Source: an uncultured bacterium (lineage in GTDB: Bacteria; Bacteroidota; Rhodothermia; Rhodothermales; UBA10348). From it: DNA of 64,000 nt. The notes under the pieces were generated by a model. It did not search any database, was not told the origin of the DNA, and saw nothing but the letters and a program-made list of their open reading frames with translations. The stretch spans positions 434,001 through 498,000 of the forward strand of contig CALSQR010000001.1 in the NCBI GenBank assembly GCA_943788505.1. Reading direction: 5' to 3'. Position numbers and translations under genes: made by a program. Shown one piece after another: positions 1 through 9,700 of the stretch; position 1 is the stretch's first letter; every line of letters begins with the position of its first letter.

Positions 1-364
1 TTATTTCTTGCTTTGTCTGCTCGATTTCCTCCATTTGCACCACCTCTTGCCGAGCCAACGTGAAATCACCATCGTCATTAGACGGCCGGTAATCTGCACG
101 GAAAAGCAAGCTGACACCAGTCAGGGCAACGACAAACCCAACCATAAGGGTGGCACGGTAGGCAGTCTTAACGTCTTTGCCCTTTGCCTTATTCGGTCGT
201 CTTGGGTTTTCGAGTAGAATGGGTAGAATTCCTTTTGAACCATGCAATAGCGCCGGGGATAACCCTTTTTTGGTGCTTTTCGGCGATGGTTTGCCAATTG
301 GAGCCCGTTGATCACTCGTTGATTCTTTTGGGCGATGGAATTCTGGATGCTGGAAAGTCTTCAT
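1..364 (-). CDS. tonB: Energy transducer TonB, N-terminal part (cut by window edge)
   Basis: An open frame of 121 codons runs from an ATG at 364 off the left edge. It has a Lys/Pro-rich cytoplasmic head of about 70 residues, one membrane segment (LMVGFVVALTGVSLLF), and then a periplasmic start reading LARQEVVQMEEIEQTKQE. That last stretch is the pattern that precedes the proline-rich spacer in TonB proteins of Rhodothermota and Chlorobi. TonB carries energy from the proton-driven ExbB-ExbD complex to outer-membrane receptors. The C-terminal TonB domain lies outside the window, so the call rests on the N-terminal region. ExbB and ExbD candidates lie 13 kb away and a receptor at 61847-63838. 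A later start inside the polar head is possible. Confidence 0.72.
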   Translation of the reverse strand, partial: MKTFQHPEFHRPKESTSDQRAPIGKPSPKSTKKGLSPALLHGSKGILPILLENPRRPNKAKGKDVKTAYRATLMVGFVVALTGVSLLFRADYRPSNDDGDFTLARQEVVQMEEIEQTKQEI

Positions 365-540
365 GATGTCCTCGCAGGATGCATGCGAAAAACGTTGCTG
401 GAACCATGAAAAGTGTACAACACTCCAGCCTACCAGTCATCGGGCTATTGTCCGATGCGATGTAGTCCAAGAGAATCCTGATAAGAAGGAAAGCTGGAGG
501 CCTCAATTGTAGGGGGTTTCCTTACAGCCCCGATGCAGAC

Positions 541-1191
541 TTAGTCTGCTTTTTCGCCTTCCACCCACTGAACAGCATGCTGCATCAATTCTGCAGCATT
601 GTTCAAATTGAGCTTAGTTTTGATCCTAGCCCGGTAGCTTTCGACGGTTTTAACGGAGAGGTGGAGGCGCTCTGCAATATCGCGCGTTCCAAACCCTTTG
701 CCCGTTAACTCAAATACTTCCAACTCGCGATCACTTAATACATCAAGTGGCGATTGAGAAAGCATTTCGTGGCCTGACGCGATACCCATGAGCAGCCGCT
801 CATTAATATTGTCTGATACGTAAATACCGTTATTCATGACCCTTCGAACCGCTTTGACCATGACGTCAGCTGCCTCAAGTTTCATGATGTACCCTTTGGC
901 CCCTGCCCTTATAGCGCGTTCTGCATAAAGTGCTTCATCGTGCCGGCTGACCACAAGGGTCTTCATGTTTGGGCGAATTGCGTGGATCTGCTTGATCAGT
1001 TCAAGACCGCTCATTCCTGGTAGGGAAATATCCACCACAACCAAATCAGGGTTTTCGGTTTCGACGATGCCGATTGCGTCCTCCGCATTAGATGCCTGAG
1101 CACAAACCGTGAAATCTGATTCGCTTTCTAGCGACATGACCAGCCCCTTACGCATCAGAGGGTGATCATCTACTACAACAATACGAGTCAT
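541..1191 (-). CDS. NarL/FixJ-family response regulator
   Basis: A 216-residue two-domain regulator. Residues 1-120 form a receiver with the acidic pair D8-D9, phosphoacceptor D54 (VVVDIS) and K104 (YIMK). Residues 150-210 form a LuxR-type helix-turn-helix (LSDRELEVFELTGKG, then DIAERLHLSVKTVESYRARI). Phosphorylation should drive dimer binding to target promoters; targets cannot be read from the sequence. Its ATG overlaps the stop of the frameshifted kinase frame as ATGA. The normal kinase end would sit 23 bp upstream. The regulator is intact although its cognate kinase gene is broken, so it may be orphaned, use another kinase, or respond to small phosphodonors. Confidence 0.93.
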   Translation of the reverse strand: MTRIVVVDDHPLMRKGLVMSLESESDFTVCAQASNAEDAIGIVETENPDLVVVDISLPGMSGLELIKQIHAIRPNMKTLVVSRHDEALYAERAIRAGAKGYIMKLEAADVMVKAVRRVMNNGIYVSDNINERLLMGIASGHEMLSQSPLDVLSDRELEVFELTGKGFGTRDIAERLHLSVKTVESYRARIKTKLNLNNAAELMQHAVQWVEGEKAD

Positions 1192-2564
1192 GGTGTTGAG
1201 ATGTCTTTATTCACTATTTCCCAGGAGAAGATAGGACACAGGTGACGACTGTACCCCCCTTCTTGAGCACGAGAAATGTCTAGACGTGCATTAATCACCC
1301 TAGCCCGATGGCGCATAATGTCTACGCCCATTCCCCGATCTTTCTTTAATTCGTCTGGGAATCCAACCCCATTATCGGTCACTTTAAGAGTTAGACCTGA
1401 GCCCTTTCCAACAAGTGAAACATCGATTTTAGTCGCTCTACCGTGTTTTACAACATTACTCACACACTCTTGTGCAATTCTGTAGAGATTAGACGCAGCG
1501 CCGCCATCCTTGACAGAAACATCGCCTTCTTCAGAATACTCGCATTCGACAGAAAAGAATTTTCGCGCATTGTCGCAAAGTGCGCTTAAAGCAGCAGACA
1601 TTCCCTCCCCTTCCATTTCTACCGGCACTAAACCCCGCGCAATGTTGCGACTCAATCTGTCGGCATCCCGAATTAAATCGGTCATTTCTACCAGCTCATC
1701 TCCCATACTATGGCCTTCGAGTGTCAAGCGACGAGCAATATTGCCCGATATTAGGCTGATTCCAGTCAGCATCTGACCCAATCCATCGTGTAAGTCTTGA
1801 CCTACTCTGCGGCGCTCATGCTCGGATGTTCGAAGGGTTTCATGCTCCAGCCTTCTACGTACTGTGATGTCGCGCACGATACCCGCAAAGAACCGATCTC
1901 CTTCGGACTCAAACTAGCTCAACGCCAATTCCATTGGGAAGGTATCACCATTTTTACGCATGCCCTCCACTTCACGCCCGATCCCTATTACCTTTTTTCG
2001 ACCTGTTGTGACATAATTCGAGATATAGGAATCGTGTTCTCGCGAATAGCTATAAGGCATAAGCATCGAGACATTCTTTCCCATAACCTCGTCTGACAGG
2101 TAGCCAAAAATATTCTCCGCCGCCTTATTGAAGCGGTTAATAATGCCTCGCATGTTGATGATGATGATCGCATCAACAGCATGCTCAAAAATTGCAGTGA
2201 ACTGACGACGCCTAGAATCCCTGAGACGCAGTCTCTTCGTAATGAATGGTAGGCGCTCTTCGAGTTCTTCCACCGAACCGAATAAATCGTCAACATGTGG
2301 CTGAAGCTCAGTCCATTTCTCTTTCTCTTTTGTTTAGTCCCGCAACGCAATGCGCAAACTTTCCGGATGATGTTCAACGAATTGACGCAACCAATTCATA
2401 TCGAACCCATCCATGCTACAAAGAAGGACTATATCATAATCTTTCCCCTTCTCAAAGCGCCGATCTATCTGCCCAACGTCTCCTTGCTCGACAAATTTTG
2501 TAATCTCTTCAGCCTTGGCTCCCTTACCAAGCACCAAAAATGAGATGTCGTGTGACTGGTCCAT
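1188..2564 (-). pseudogene. PAS-domain sensor histidine kinase, broken by two in-frame stops and a C-terminal frameshift
   Basis: Three open pieces lie in one and the same frame. 2564-2334 is an N-terminal segment of 76 residues ending ESLRIALRD. 2273-1914 is a FixL-like PAS domain (IFEHAVDAIIIIN ... GREVEGMRKNGDTFPMELALS). 1877-1188 is HisKA_3 (RRRVGQDLHDGLGQ, phosphoacceptor His) plus HATPase_c (NVVKHGRA, DNGVGFP, GMGVDIMRHRA). They are separated only by TAA at 2334-2336 and TAG at 1914-1916. Reading through gives a continuous kinase of about 458 residues, and the sequence after the TAG (FESEGDRFFAGIVRDIT) is the usual end of such a PAS domain. At 1254-1259 a run of six G (minus strand) moves the end out of the usual GGTVV...P pattern; five G would restore it. 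Cytoplasmic, no membrane segment seen. The HATPase fragment alone could be made but would lack the sensor. Confidence 0.85.
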
Positions 2565-2572
2565 AAAATTGG

Positions 2573-3082
2573 CTAGGATAGGGTTCTGGGTAGAATATGG
2601 TCAATGAGCCTACCTGGGAGAACCCCAACTTCTGTCCATGAGGTAGCGGGACAATCCACGACAACTAAACAAGCAGTCGGCACGTCCAGCATGAGCCCAT
2701 CAAGTAGAAACGACGCAACAATAGATGTAAATGGTTGATGACCCACAACCAATACTGAGGATACCTCCTCCTGTATTGACTGAATCATGCGTAGCACAGA
2801 TTCCGGAGCCGCTAGATACAATTCGTCGTGATAGACAATTGTAGGATCTCTCCAACCGGCTGATGTGGATACCCGATCAATCGTTTGACGCGTTCTGGCA
2901 GCAGTACTGCAGAGAACTAGCTCAGGATTCCAATCACGTCCAGCCATAAGCTGCCCGATCATATCTGCATCCCGCCGTCCTCTGCTCGCAAGTGGGCGAC
3001 CATGGTCCATATCGCCGGTCTTCCAGTCCGACTTCCCATGTCGAAGTAGGAAGATTCTCTTGAGACCATTTCCGGACATCAT
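2573..3082 (-). CDS. sixA: SixA-type phosphohistidine phosphatase (histidine phosphatase superfamily)
   Basis: The protein starts with the catalytic RHG signature (IFLLRHGKSDW, nucleophile His) and has the second active-site histidine in VLVVGHQPF. It is about 170 residues, the short SixA form without the long insert of phosphoglycerate mutases. SixA removes phosphate from phosphohistidine in phosphotransfer domains. An upstream frame reaches 3130, but the ATG at 3082 (or the adjacent one at 3079) overlaps the folB stop as TAATG and puts the RHG motif at the usual distance from the start, so it is preferred. The gene sits directly upstream of the broken histidine kinase, separated by 8 bp. 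Confidence 0.85.
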   Translation of the reverse strand: MMSGNGLKRIFLLRHGKSDWKTGDMDHGRPLASRGRRDADMIGQLMAGRDWNPELVLCSTAARTRQTIDRVSTSAGWRDPTIVYHDELYLAAPESVLRMIQSIQEEVSSVLVVGHQPFTSIVASFLLDGLMLDVPTACLVVVDCPATSWTEVGVLPGRLIDHILPRTLS

Positions 3083-3456
3083 TAAACACCCGCTCTTATT
3101 GCTTCGTAAACCGCTTCTGCACAGTCGCATGGGCCTCCAACTGGGGGATTGGCCTTTCTGACAGTTACTTCGACATGAGATGCCATGTCCTCGCGTTCCA
3201 GAATTCGATGTGCAATGAGATAAGAAAGTCTCTCGATGAGGAAAAACTTATTTCCCATGATGATCTCTTTGACCTCACTATAAACCCGTTCATAATCGAC
3301 CGTACGGGCGAGATCATCCTCGAGGGCTGCAGCTTCGAAGTCTACCTTCATCGCTATATCAACCTCGTACCGACCACCGATGCGATGCTCTTCCTGCATC
3401 ACCCCGTGATGGGCGTAAAAAACGGCGTTGGTAAGGCGAACGGTTCCGACGGACAT
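3082..3456 (-). CDS. folB: Dihydroneopterin aldolase
   Basis: A 124-residue protein of normal FolB length. It has the family start (VRLTNAVFYAHHGVMQEE), the inner strand VDIAMKVDF, a conserved region around LIERLSYLIAHRIL and the C-terminal K-x-N-P-P motif (VRKANPPVGG). FolB converts 7,8-dihydroneopterin to 6-hydroxymethyl-dihydropterin in folate synthesis and works as a cytoplasmic octamer. It overlaps the following sixA start by one base, so the two are probably cotranslated. folD at 35756 is the only other folate gene in the window. Confidence 0.93.
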   Translation of the reverse strand: MSVGTVRLTNAVFYAHHGVMQEEHRIGGRYEVDIAMKVDFEAAALEDDLARTVDYERVYSEVKEIIMGNKFFLIERLSYLIAHRILEREDMASHVEVTVRKANPPVGGPCDCAEAVYEAIRAGV

Positions 3457-3480
3457 AGCATCTCTGGGTGTTGCTAGAAA

Positions 3481-4536
3481 CTACTGCGAGGCAGACTCAA
3501 TTCCGAACTTGAAGGCTAGACCTATTTCTTCTGAGGTGGCTTCGCCTCGAGATATCCTCTGAGCAATTTCTGAGAGATAGATAGTTCCATAAAGCCCAAG
3601 AAGGATGTCGCTTCGTTTTGCATGCTCCTGTAATGTAGAAACGATGCTAGCGTTACGTAGCCCTTCAGCAACCTCGATAAATCGAGGACCGTCAGGACCA
3701 TCTTCAACTCTTGCCGGGAAGCTCCGCTCAGGTTCATATTGCCTCGTTCCGAAATGACAACCTGTACATCGGATTGGAACCATCATGTCGTCGGGTTGCT
3801 TCTGAACTCTGTCAACCAATTGCCCCTCATCGTCATAGGCAAAGAAATCCCAGAAACCATCTGATCGCTTCTGCATGATAGTCGTTTCCACGACGAAGCC
3901 GTTAGAAAAGTGCTCCCCAATGACAGCAGTTCCAACCGGATACAGGATGGGGGATTCAATTTCTTCAACCTGGTTTAGCGCACTTAACACGGCGCTTCGC
4001 TTAATGGCAACGCGGCGAGGAAATGGTGACATACTACCTTTAACATCAATAGAGAGCCATTTCTCCAAGCTAGTCCAATCTCCAAGGTTCTCTCTCCACA
4101 CTTCGATAGCCTGAGGCGCCCTTCGAGCAAAGTAATACGAGCTCATCAAAAAACTGTCCATTAAGTCCTTTGAGATTTCCTCCGCACTCAAGCCATCCCG
4201 ATACAGTTGCTGCAGGCTTGTATCTACTTCCTGCCAGAATGATGGATGCCGCAAAAACCACGAATTTTCCCGTTCTTCCAAGACACCGGCGAGTACAGGA
4301 TCTCCTCCCGTTTCACCCACATAACTGCCTACATAGAATCGCAATAACCGTTCAGGGTCACCACGTTCCAATCGGATAGGAATCGCTCCTGATATGTCTT
4401 CTGCCTGCGGGCTCGAACATCCAGCAATACATGCAATCATGACGACCCATATCAGCATACTATGTGTGGCACTGTCGACTGTGACGGTTGCAAGGCTGCG
4501 TCCTGCGACAGTAAGTCGTGTTAGTAAGGGGTTCAT
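3481..4536 (-). CDS. Lipoprotein with cytochrome P460-like domain and one CxxCH heme motif
   Basis: 351 residues. Near the N-terminus a hydrophobic stretch ends in a lipobox (IACIAGC), with the lipidated Cys at about residue 40 from the 4536 start. An internal ATG at 4458 would give a much shorter signal. The C-terminal half contains GFWDFFAYDDEG followed by IRCTGCHFG, matching the end of cytochrome P460-type domains, in which a c-type heme is bound by CxxCH. The middle of the protein is not recognised. It should sit in the periplasm on a membrane. The substrate is unknown; other P460 proteins act in detoxifying reduced nitrogen compounds, but the fit is by motif only. Confidence 0.62.
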   Translation of the reverse strand: MNPLLTRLTVAGRSLATVTVDSATHSMLIWVVMIACIAGCSSPQAEDISGAIPIRLERGDPERLLRFYVGSYVGETGGDPVLAGVLEERENSWFLRHPSFWQEVDTSLQQLYRDGLSAEEISKDLMDSFLMSSYYFARRAPQAIEVWRENLGDWTSLEKWLSIDVKGSMSPFPRRVAIKRSAVLSALNQVEEIESPILYPVGTAVIGEHFSNGFVVETTIMQKRSDGFWDFFAYDDEGQLVDRVQKQPDDMMVPIRCTGCHFGTRQYEPERSFPARVEDGPDGPRFIEVAEGLRNASIVSTLQEHAKRSDILLGLYGTIYLSEIAQRISRGEATSEEIGLAFKFGIESASQ

Positions 4537-4607
4537 ATCGAAAGCAACTGTTTGTCAGACTACGGTGACGCAAACGGCATCATGGGGTAAAACGGTTCCT
4601 TGCTAAC

Positions 4608-5582
4608 GTGAGCAATTCATTGATCATAGCAATTTCTTTGGCATGTGCAGCTATCGGGACCGGCCTTGGTTTCTTGTTGGCTCGTTATCGGCATGCTCTA
4701 TGCGTTCAATCCCTCGCTGAAAAAGAGAGGCAAATCCGACACATGCGGGTCCAGTTACATCAGGATAGCCGCCATGAATCCACTGCTCAGGGTCCAACAC
4801 TCAATCAAGAGGATTCAATACTCGCTCAGGACCCTAAGGAGGAATTGGAGCAGGCCCGTCTAGATCTACTTCTATTGCGGGAAGACAAACGCATCGAGTT
4901 GGCCCTTTTTCGAGAGGAAAACGAACAATTGCGTTCGGACCTAGATCGTTTCAATTCCGCATCTGCCCAATTTGTCGACGTCGTTCCATCTGATCATAAA
5001 GAGCCGCAAGAACCGGATGTGATTGTCGGTGCTGGATGGGTCGAAGAGCCAGAGGTAATCTCGATTGCGGCTGAAAAGGATTCAGATTCCGCCATCAAAC
5101 CGCCAAACGAGGTCATACCAGATTCTGAACCAGTGTCTGCAGAAACAGAACCTTCGGAAGAATCAACAGAATTAGCCATTCATTGGGAGCCTCCCTCTCG
5201 AAAACTCAGCCCGATTCTTGACTCACCCAACGAGAGAATAGAGGGCGACCGAATGGGTAGTGATCATACATCCACCAACCCTCTTCCTGTCTACCAGCCA
5301 CTTTCGATAATAATGAAGCATTGGGCTACACCGAACGTGATCGACTCAGGGCCAGAATCAGGTATTAGAACGGAATCAACCCTAATTCGGAGCATTGTGC
5401 AGCTTTCAGACGACGGGTTCGAGTTACTCAGCGAGTTAGGCTATGCCACGCTGGATAAACTGGCTGACCTGTCACCTAGTGAAATTCGCCGTCTCGCAGC
5501 CATATTTAGAATCAACGAGATGGACATAGATCAAGGATGGATGCCTGCGGCTAAGGCACATCGTAATAGGGAAACGTCGTGA
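4608..5582 (+). CDS. Membrane-anchored coiled-coil protein with C-terminal HhH-like motif
   Basis: 324 residues. One N-terminal membrane helix (IIAISLACAAIGTGLGFLLA) is followed by Arg, a Glu/Gln-rich coiled coil to about residue 115, then an acidic, Pro/Ser-rich linker (about 120-260). The end (LLSELGYATLDKLADLSPSEIRRLAAIF) resembles the helix-hairpin-helix-like module in which a short protein 'finds' a partner through repeated Leu and Ala; a similar C-terminus is common in Bacteroidota coiled-coil proteins and ends with an I-x-x-x-W-x-x-Q/A-A-K-like tail (WMPAAKAH). Function not known. It is transcribed divergently from the P460 lipoprotein with a 71-bp gap and converges on the sugar kinase. 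Confidence 0.6.
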   Translation: MSNSLIIAISLACAAIGTGLGFLLARYRHALCVQSLAEKERQIRHMRVQLHQDSRHESTAQGPTLNQEDSILAQDPKEELEQARLDLLLLREDKRIELALFREENEQLRSDLDRFNSASAQFVDVVPSDHKEPQEPDVIVGAGWVEEPEVISIAAEKDSDSAIKPPNEVIPDSEPVSAETEPSEESTELAIHWEPPSRKLSPILDSPNERIEGDRMGSDHTSTNPLPVYQPLSIIMKHWATPNVIDSGPESGIRTESTLIRSIVQLSDDGFELLSELGYATLDKLADLSPSEIRRLAAIFRINEMDIDQGWMPAAKAHRNRETS

Positions 5583-5619
5583 GATGTTAACGCCGTATGA
5601 TCAGCAGGTCGCCTGATCA

Positions 5620-5675
5620 GCACATCGAACCGTCAGGACCTCGAACCATCTGCACATCGAACCGTCAGGACGTCG
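5620..5675. repeat. Direct repeat of 24 bp with 32-bp period
   Basis: Copies at 5620-5643 and 5652-5675 differ at one position (both begin gcacatcgaaccgtcagga). Between them is a partial third copy (tcgaaccatct). The second copy overlaps the stop of the sugar kinase gene. Just upstream, 5599-5618 forms a short inverted pair (gatcag ... ctgatc). This small patch lies between two converging genes. Confidence 0.8.
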
Positions 5676-6600
5676 TAATCTCAGCAATCGGCATCGGGAT
5701 CGTAGTGAGGTCCCTGAAAGCATCAATTCTCTGCCCGATTTCGCTCCTTGTAAGTTCATAGAGTGCTTCGGGACCAAATTTCTCAACCGTAAACGAAGCA
5801 ATAACGCTACCGTAGACCAAGGCGTGTTTGAGCGAATCAAGATTAATTTCCTTACATCCGGATAGAAAACCAGCAAAGCCGCCCATAAACGCGTCTCCTG
5901 CGCCCGTTGGATCCTGAATGTCTTCCAAAGGAAAAGCCGGGACGGTAAATATTGAATCACCGGCGAACATCAATGCACCGTGCTCTCCCTTCTTGATGAT
6001 TAATACCTTAGGCCCCAGCTCCCGAATTCGACGTGCACAAACAATCAGGTTGGGCTCTCCTGCTAGCTCTCGGGCCTCAGAATCATTGATCACAAGGCAA
6101 TCCACGCGACCCAACAATTGTGTGAGCGAATCTGGTGTGTGTTCGATCCAGAAATTCATTGTGTCGCACAGAACTATCTCGGGAGCCGAAATCTGATCCA
6201 TCACACTCGCCTGGACGGTTGGGTCCAAGTTGCCCAGACACACTATTCTAGAATCGGTATAGGAAGCCGGTAAAACAGGATTGAAACTCGAAAGAACATT
6301 CAAGTCGGTATAGAGCGTGTCCCGATTGTTCAGGTCGTAATGATACTTTCCTCCCCAAGCGAACGTTAATTCGTCAGGTCGGCTTTCCAACCCCTCGAGG
6401 TCAATGTTTCGAGATCTCATCACCTCCACGTACTCTTCCGGGAAGTCGTGTCCAACCACTGCGACAAGCCTGACGTCGTCGCTCATGAAGCGGGAGGCCA
6501 GCGTGATATATGTGGCGCTGCCGCCCAAGGCACGATCGCGTTTACCAAAGGGTGTTTCAATGTGGTCGAAAGCGACTGTTCCTACGGCAAGTACACTCAT
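5665..6600 (-). CDS. PfkB-family carbohydrate or nucleoside kinase
   Basis: 311 residues, the typical length. The N-terminus (VLAVGTVAFDHIETPFG) and GGSATYITLA match the substrate-binding half. DPTGAGDAFMGGF near residue 235 is the PfkB signature 2, containing the catalytic Asp and the anion hole. ATP-dependent phosphorylation of a sugar or nucleoside is expected; the substrate is not identifiable. Adenosine-kinase- or ribokinase-like members are both possible. The start at 6600 is the first ATG and aligns with the family start. The gene stands alone, divergent from the TPR protein across about 200 bp in which no further gene is seen. Confidence 0.87.
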   Translation of the reverse strand: MSVLAVGTVAFDHIETPFGKRDRALGGSATYITLASRFMSDDVRLVAVVGHDFPEEYVEVMRSRNIDLEGLESRPDELTFAWGGKYHYDLNNRDTLYTDLNVLSSFNPVLPASYTDSRIVCLGNLDPTVQASVMDQISAPEIVLCDTMNFWIEHTPDSLTQLLGRVDCLVINDSEARELAGEPNLIVCARRIRELGPKVLIIKKGEHGALMFAGDSIFTVPAFPLEDIQDPTGAGDAFMGGFAGFLSGCKEINLDSLKHALVYGSVIASFTVEKFGPEALYELTRSEIGQRIDAFRDLTTIPMPIAEITTS

Positions 6601-6799
6601 GATTACGGGGTCGTTCTGAGAAATTTACGGCCTGAAGATACGTCCGCTCATCTCCATTGTCATCCAATTACTTCCTCTAGCGGACTACGACTGGAAACGT
6701 AGCGTCCGGACACGGGTTTAGACGCTCGATTGACACCAACTTCTTCCGATGTGCCAACCACCTGCGCCTCGGATTCACTGTTTTCTCAGATTGCCTCGC

Positions 6800-9700
6800 A
6801 TGAACGTATTCGGAAGGTCCCGCACTCGCGATAGGCTAGTTTCTGTTCCGCTGACGCTTTCCGCGCTATGCTTTTCGGTCCTATTTCTCCTTAGCACGTT
6901 GCCTGTTATGGCACAAATGGTGGACCGCAGTGGTGTTGAGTGGTATGCCGATGGGCTACATGAGTTTAATAACAATCTCTTTTCCGACGCAGCCGCTACA
7001 TTCCGAGAGTTTCGATCAGCATACCCTGACCACCCGCGGGCTCCGGATGCAATGTATCATGAAGCGGAGTCATACCTCGCGCTGGGTCGTGAGTATGATG
7101 CGATCCGGCTCCTTAGTGCCTTTGAAAGACGCTACCCACGGCATCCTTATGCATTTGGATCTAGACTCTCTTTAGGAAAGTATTTTTTCGAAACGGGTGA
7201 TTACGACCGAGCTATTTTGACCTTAGAACAGGTCATGGAGCGGACTCCGACACCTCAACAAGCAGCCCTCGCTCTATACTGGATGGGCGAATCAGCCCAC
7301 CGCCTTCGACGTGAAGACGAGGCTATCTCATATTTCGAGGAAGTAGTAAGGGACTACCCGCAGACCGAAACCGCGCCGCGCGCCGCATATGCCATTGCAT
7401 ACAATCAGGTAGAATTAGGCCGCTACGACGCTGCAGCGGCCTCTTTTGAACGTCTTGACCGTCAGTTTGCCGGTTCGTCTTGGGCTAACAACATGGGCTT
7501 AGCATTAGCTGAAGTCTATTACGAAATCAGTGAATATGGGCGTGCCGCTGCGGAGATCGAACGTCGGCTTCCCAACATGCAGGGTGAGGCTCGCGACCGA
7601 GCCATTTTTCTACTAGCCGAGTCCTATAACCAAACCCGCAATAGTGATGGTGCGATTGTCAACTATCGCCACTTCACGGAAGGCGATACCATTTCACCCT
7701 ATTTCGAACGGGCGTTGTATGGTCTTGCGTGGAACTACCATCATGAAGGGGCCTGGCAATGGGCTGCAGACAACTTTTCAATGGTCAGGGACAGTGGTCA
7801 TGAAAGTCTTGCGGGCGAGTCCGCTTATTACGTTGGCACTAATCTCAGACTGGCCGAGGATGCTGCAGGATCGATAAGTGCTTATCAGCAGTTTCTTTCC
7901 AACTTCAAAGGACATCGTCTCGCTGACCACGGGTGGTATGAACTGGGCATCGTGTTTTACGAAGAGCGTCAATGGCAGAGCGCCCGAGATGCATTCCGGC
8001 AATTAGTGAACGGCTACCCCTCGTCAGAGCTTCGGGGAGATGGACTCAAGCATCTTGGCAATACCGAGATTGCTCTAGGTAATTTTGAAGCAGCTCACGA
8101 AGCGTTTGACCAAGCAATTGACGAAGGAACCGTATCTGTCGAACTCCTTGAAGAGATCATCTTTCAAAAGGCATGGTTGAATTACCGAAATCGGGAATAC
8201 AACGCATCTGCTGTGGAGTTTATGGAGCTGTTTTCGTCGAACCCCTCCTCTGCAGGTGCATCCGAGACGCTATTTTGGGCCGCTGAGAGTAATTTCCAGA
8301 TAGGCCAGTTCGCCATCGCTGAGCAGCTTTTTACACGCTATTTGCGTGATTACCCAGGAGCTCGGCATGCTGATGCAGCTCAATATGCATTGGGCTGGAC
8401 GTATTTCAAGCAGGGCAACTACGGAGCCGCTATTCCACGCTTCGAAGCATTTTTAGACGCTTATCGTGATGAGACTGGCACCGTGCCCTACCGCTCCGAC
8501 GCTAGGCTTCGATTAGCTGACAGCTACTTTGCTTTAAAGCGCTATCCAGAAGCAGTGCGAGTTTATGGCCGAATGGCAGCTAATGGAGACGACTATTCGA
8601 TGTACCAGATCGGGCAGGCTTACTCCAACTCCGGAGATGCATTTGAGGCCTCATCAACATTCCGACAACTACTGGAAGCCTTTCCCTTGAGCGAATGGCG
8701 CGAAGAGGCTCAATATTCGCTTGGATACCTGTTTTTTCTCAATCAGGAATACGAGCAGGCTATAGTTGAGTATCAGCACCTCATTGATTCCTACCCACTG
8801 GATCCTCTTGCGGCCAAAGCCCAGTACGGAAAGGGAGATGCACGGTTTAATGGCGGGGATATAAACGCGGCGGTTAAGGAATACGAACGTGTGTTGACCA
8901 ACTACCCGACGAGTCCATTTGTCGCAGACGCAGCTGCCGGAATTCAGTTTGCTTTGTTAGCCACTGGGCAGGAAGACCGCGCTGATTCGGTTGTTGATTC
9001 GCTAGCTCTTGTCCTGCAGGGTACACCGGCTGCTGAGCAACTTCGCTTTCGTCAGGCAGAGGCCAAGTATCAAGCCGGATTGATTGATCCGTCGATGGCC
9101 GATTTCATGCGATTCCTAGAGTTTGCCCAGGACGAAGATCTAAGATCCGAAACCCATTTTTACTTGGCTCAGGCGTTTGAGCAAAAAAACGAATCGACTT
9201 TTGCCCAACAGCACTACCGGACCATTGTGGACGATCATCCAACTAGTGCACGCTCCGCTGACGCGGCTGGTAACCTGGGTCATTTAGTGCTCGGATCTGG
9301 CAATGCCGACGAGGCCGAGCGCCTATTTAGGCTCATGGAGGAGCGATCAAACGGTGAAGCGAGGACTATTTCTCTTGCTCGATATGGACTCTCTTTAGCA
9401 TTGAGTGCACAAGGACGTGACCTAGAGGCTGAATCCCTGTTACAAGAAGCAGTTGAGGTGGCTCCCATGAGCGAGGCATCTTGGCCAGCTTACCTTGGTC
9501 TAGCGCGAATTGCAGAGCAGAGGCAAGAGCTTAGCGAGGCGGAACGGCTTTATGACGTAGTGACTTCTCGATCCCGCGATGAAACAGGTGCCGAGGCGCT
9601 CTTCTTGCTTGGTGAATTACAGCTCGAAAGCGGACGCGTTAATCAAGGGATTGAAACCCATTCTAGAATGCAGGCCCTTTTCGCTGGTTATCCGCAATGG

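Noticed and set aside
8-366. Plus-strand small frames at the left edge
   Set aside because: They lie antisense to the tonB reading frame, which has a membrane helix and a family-specific motif.
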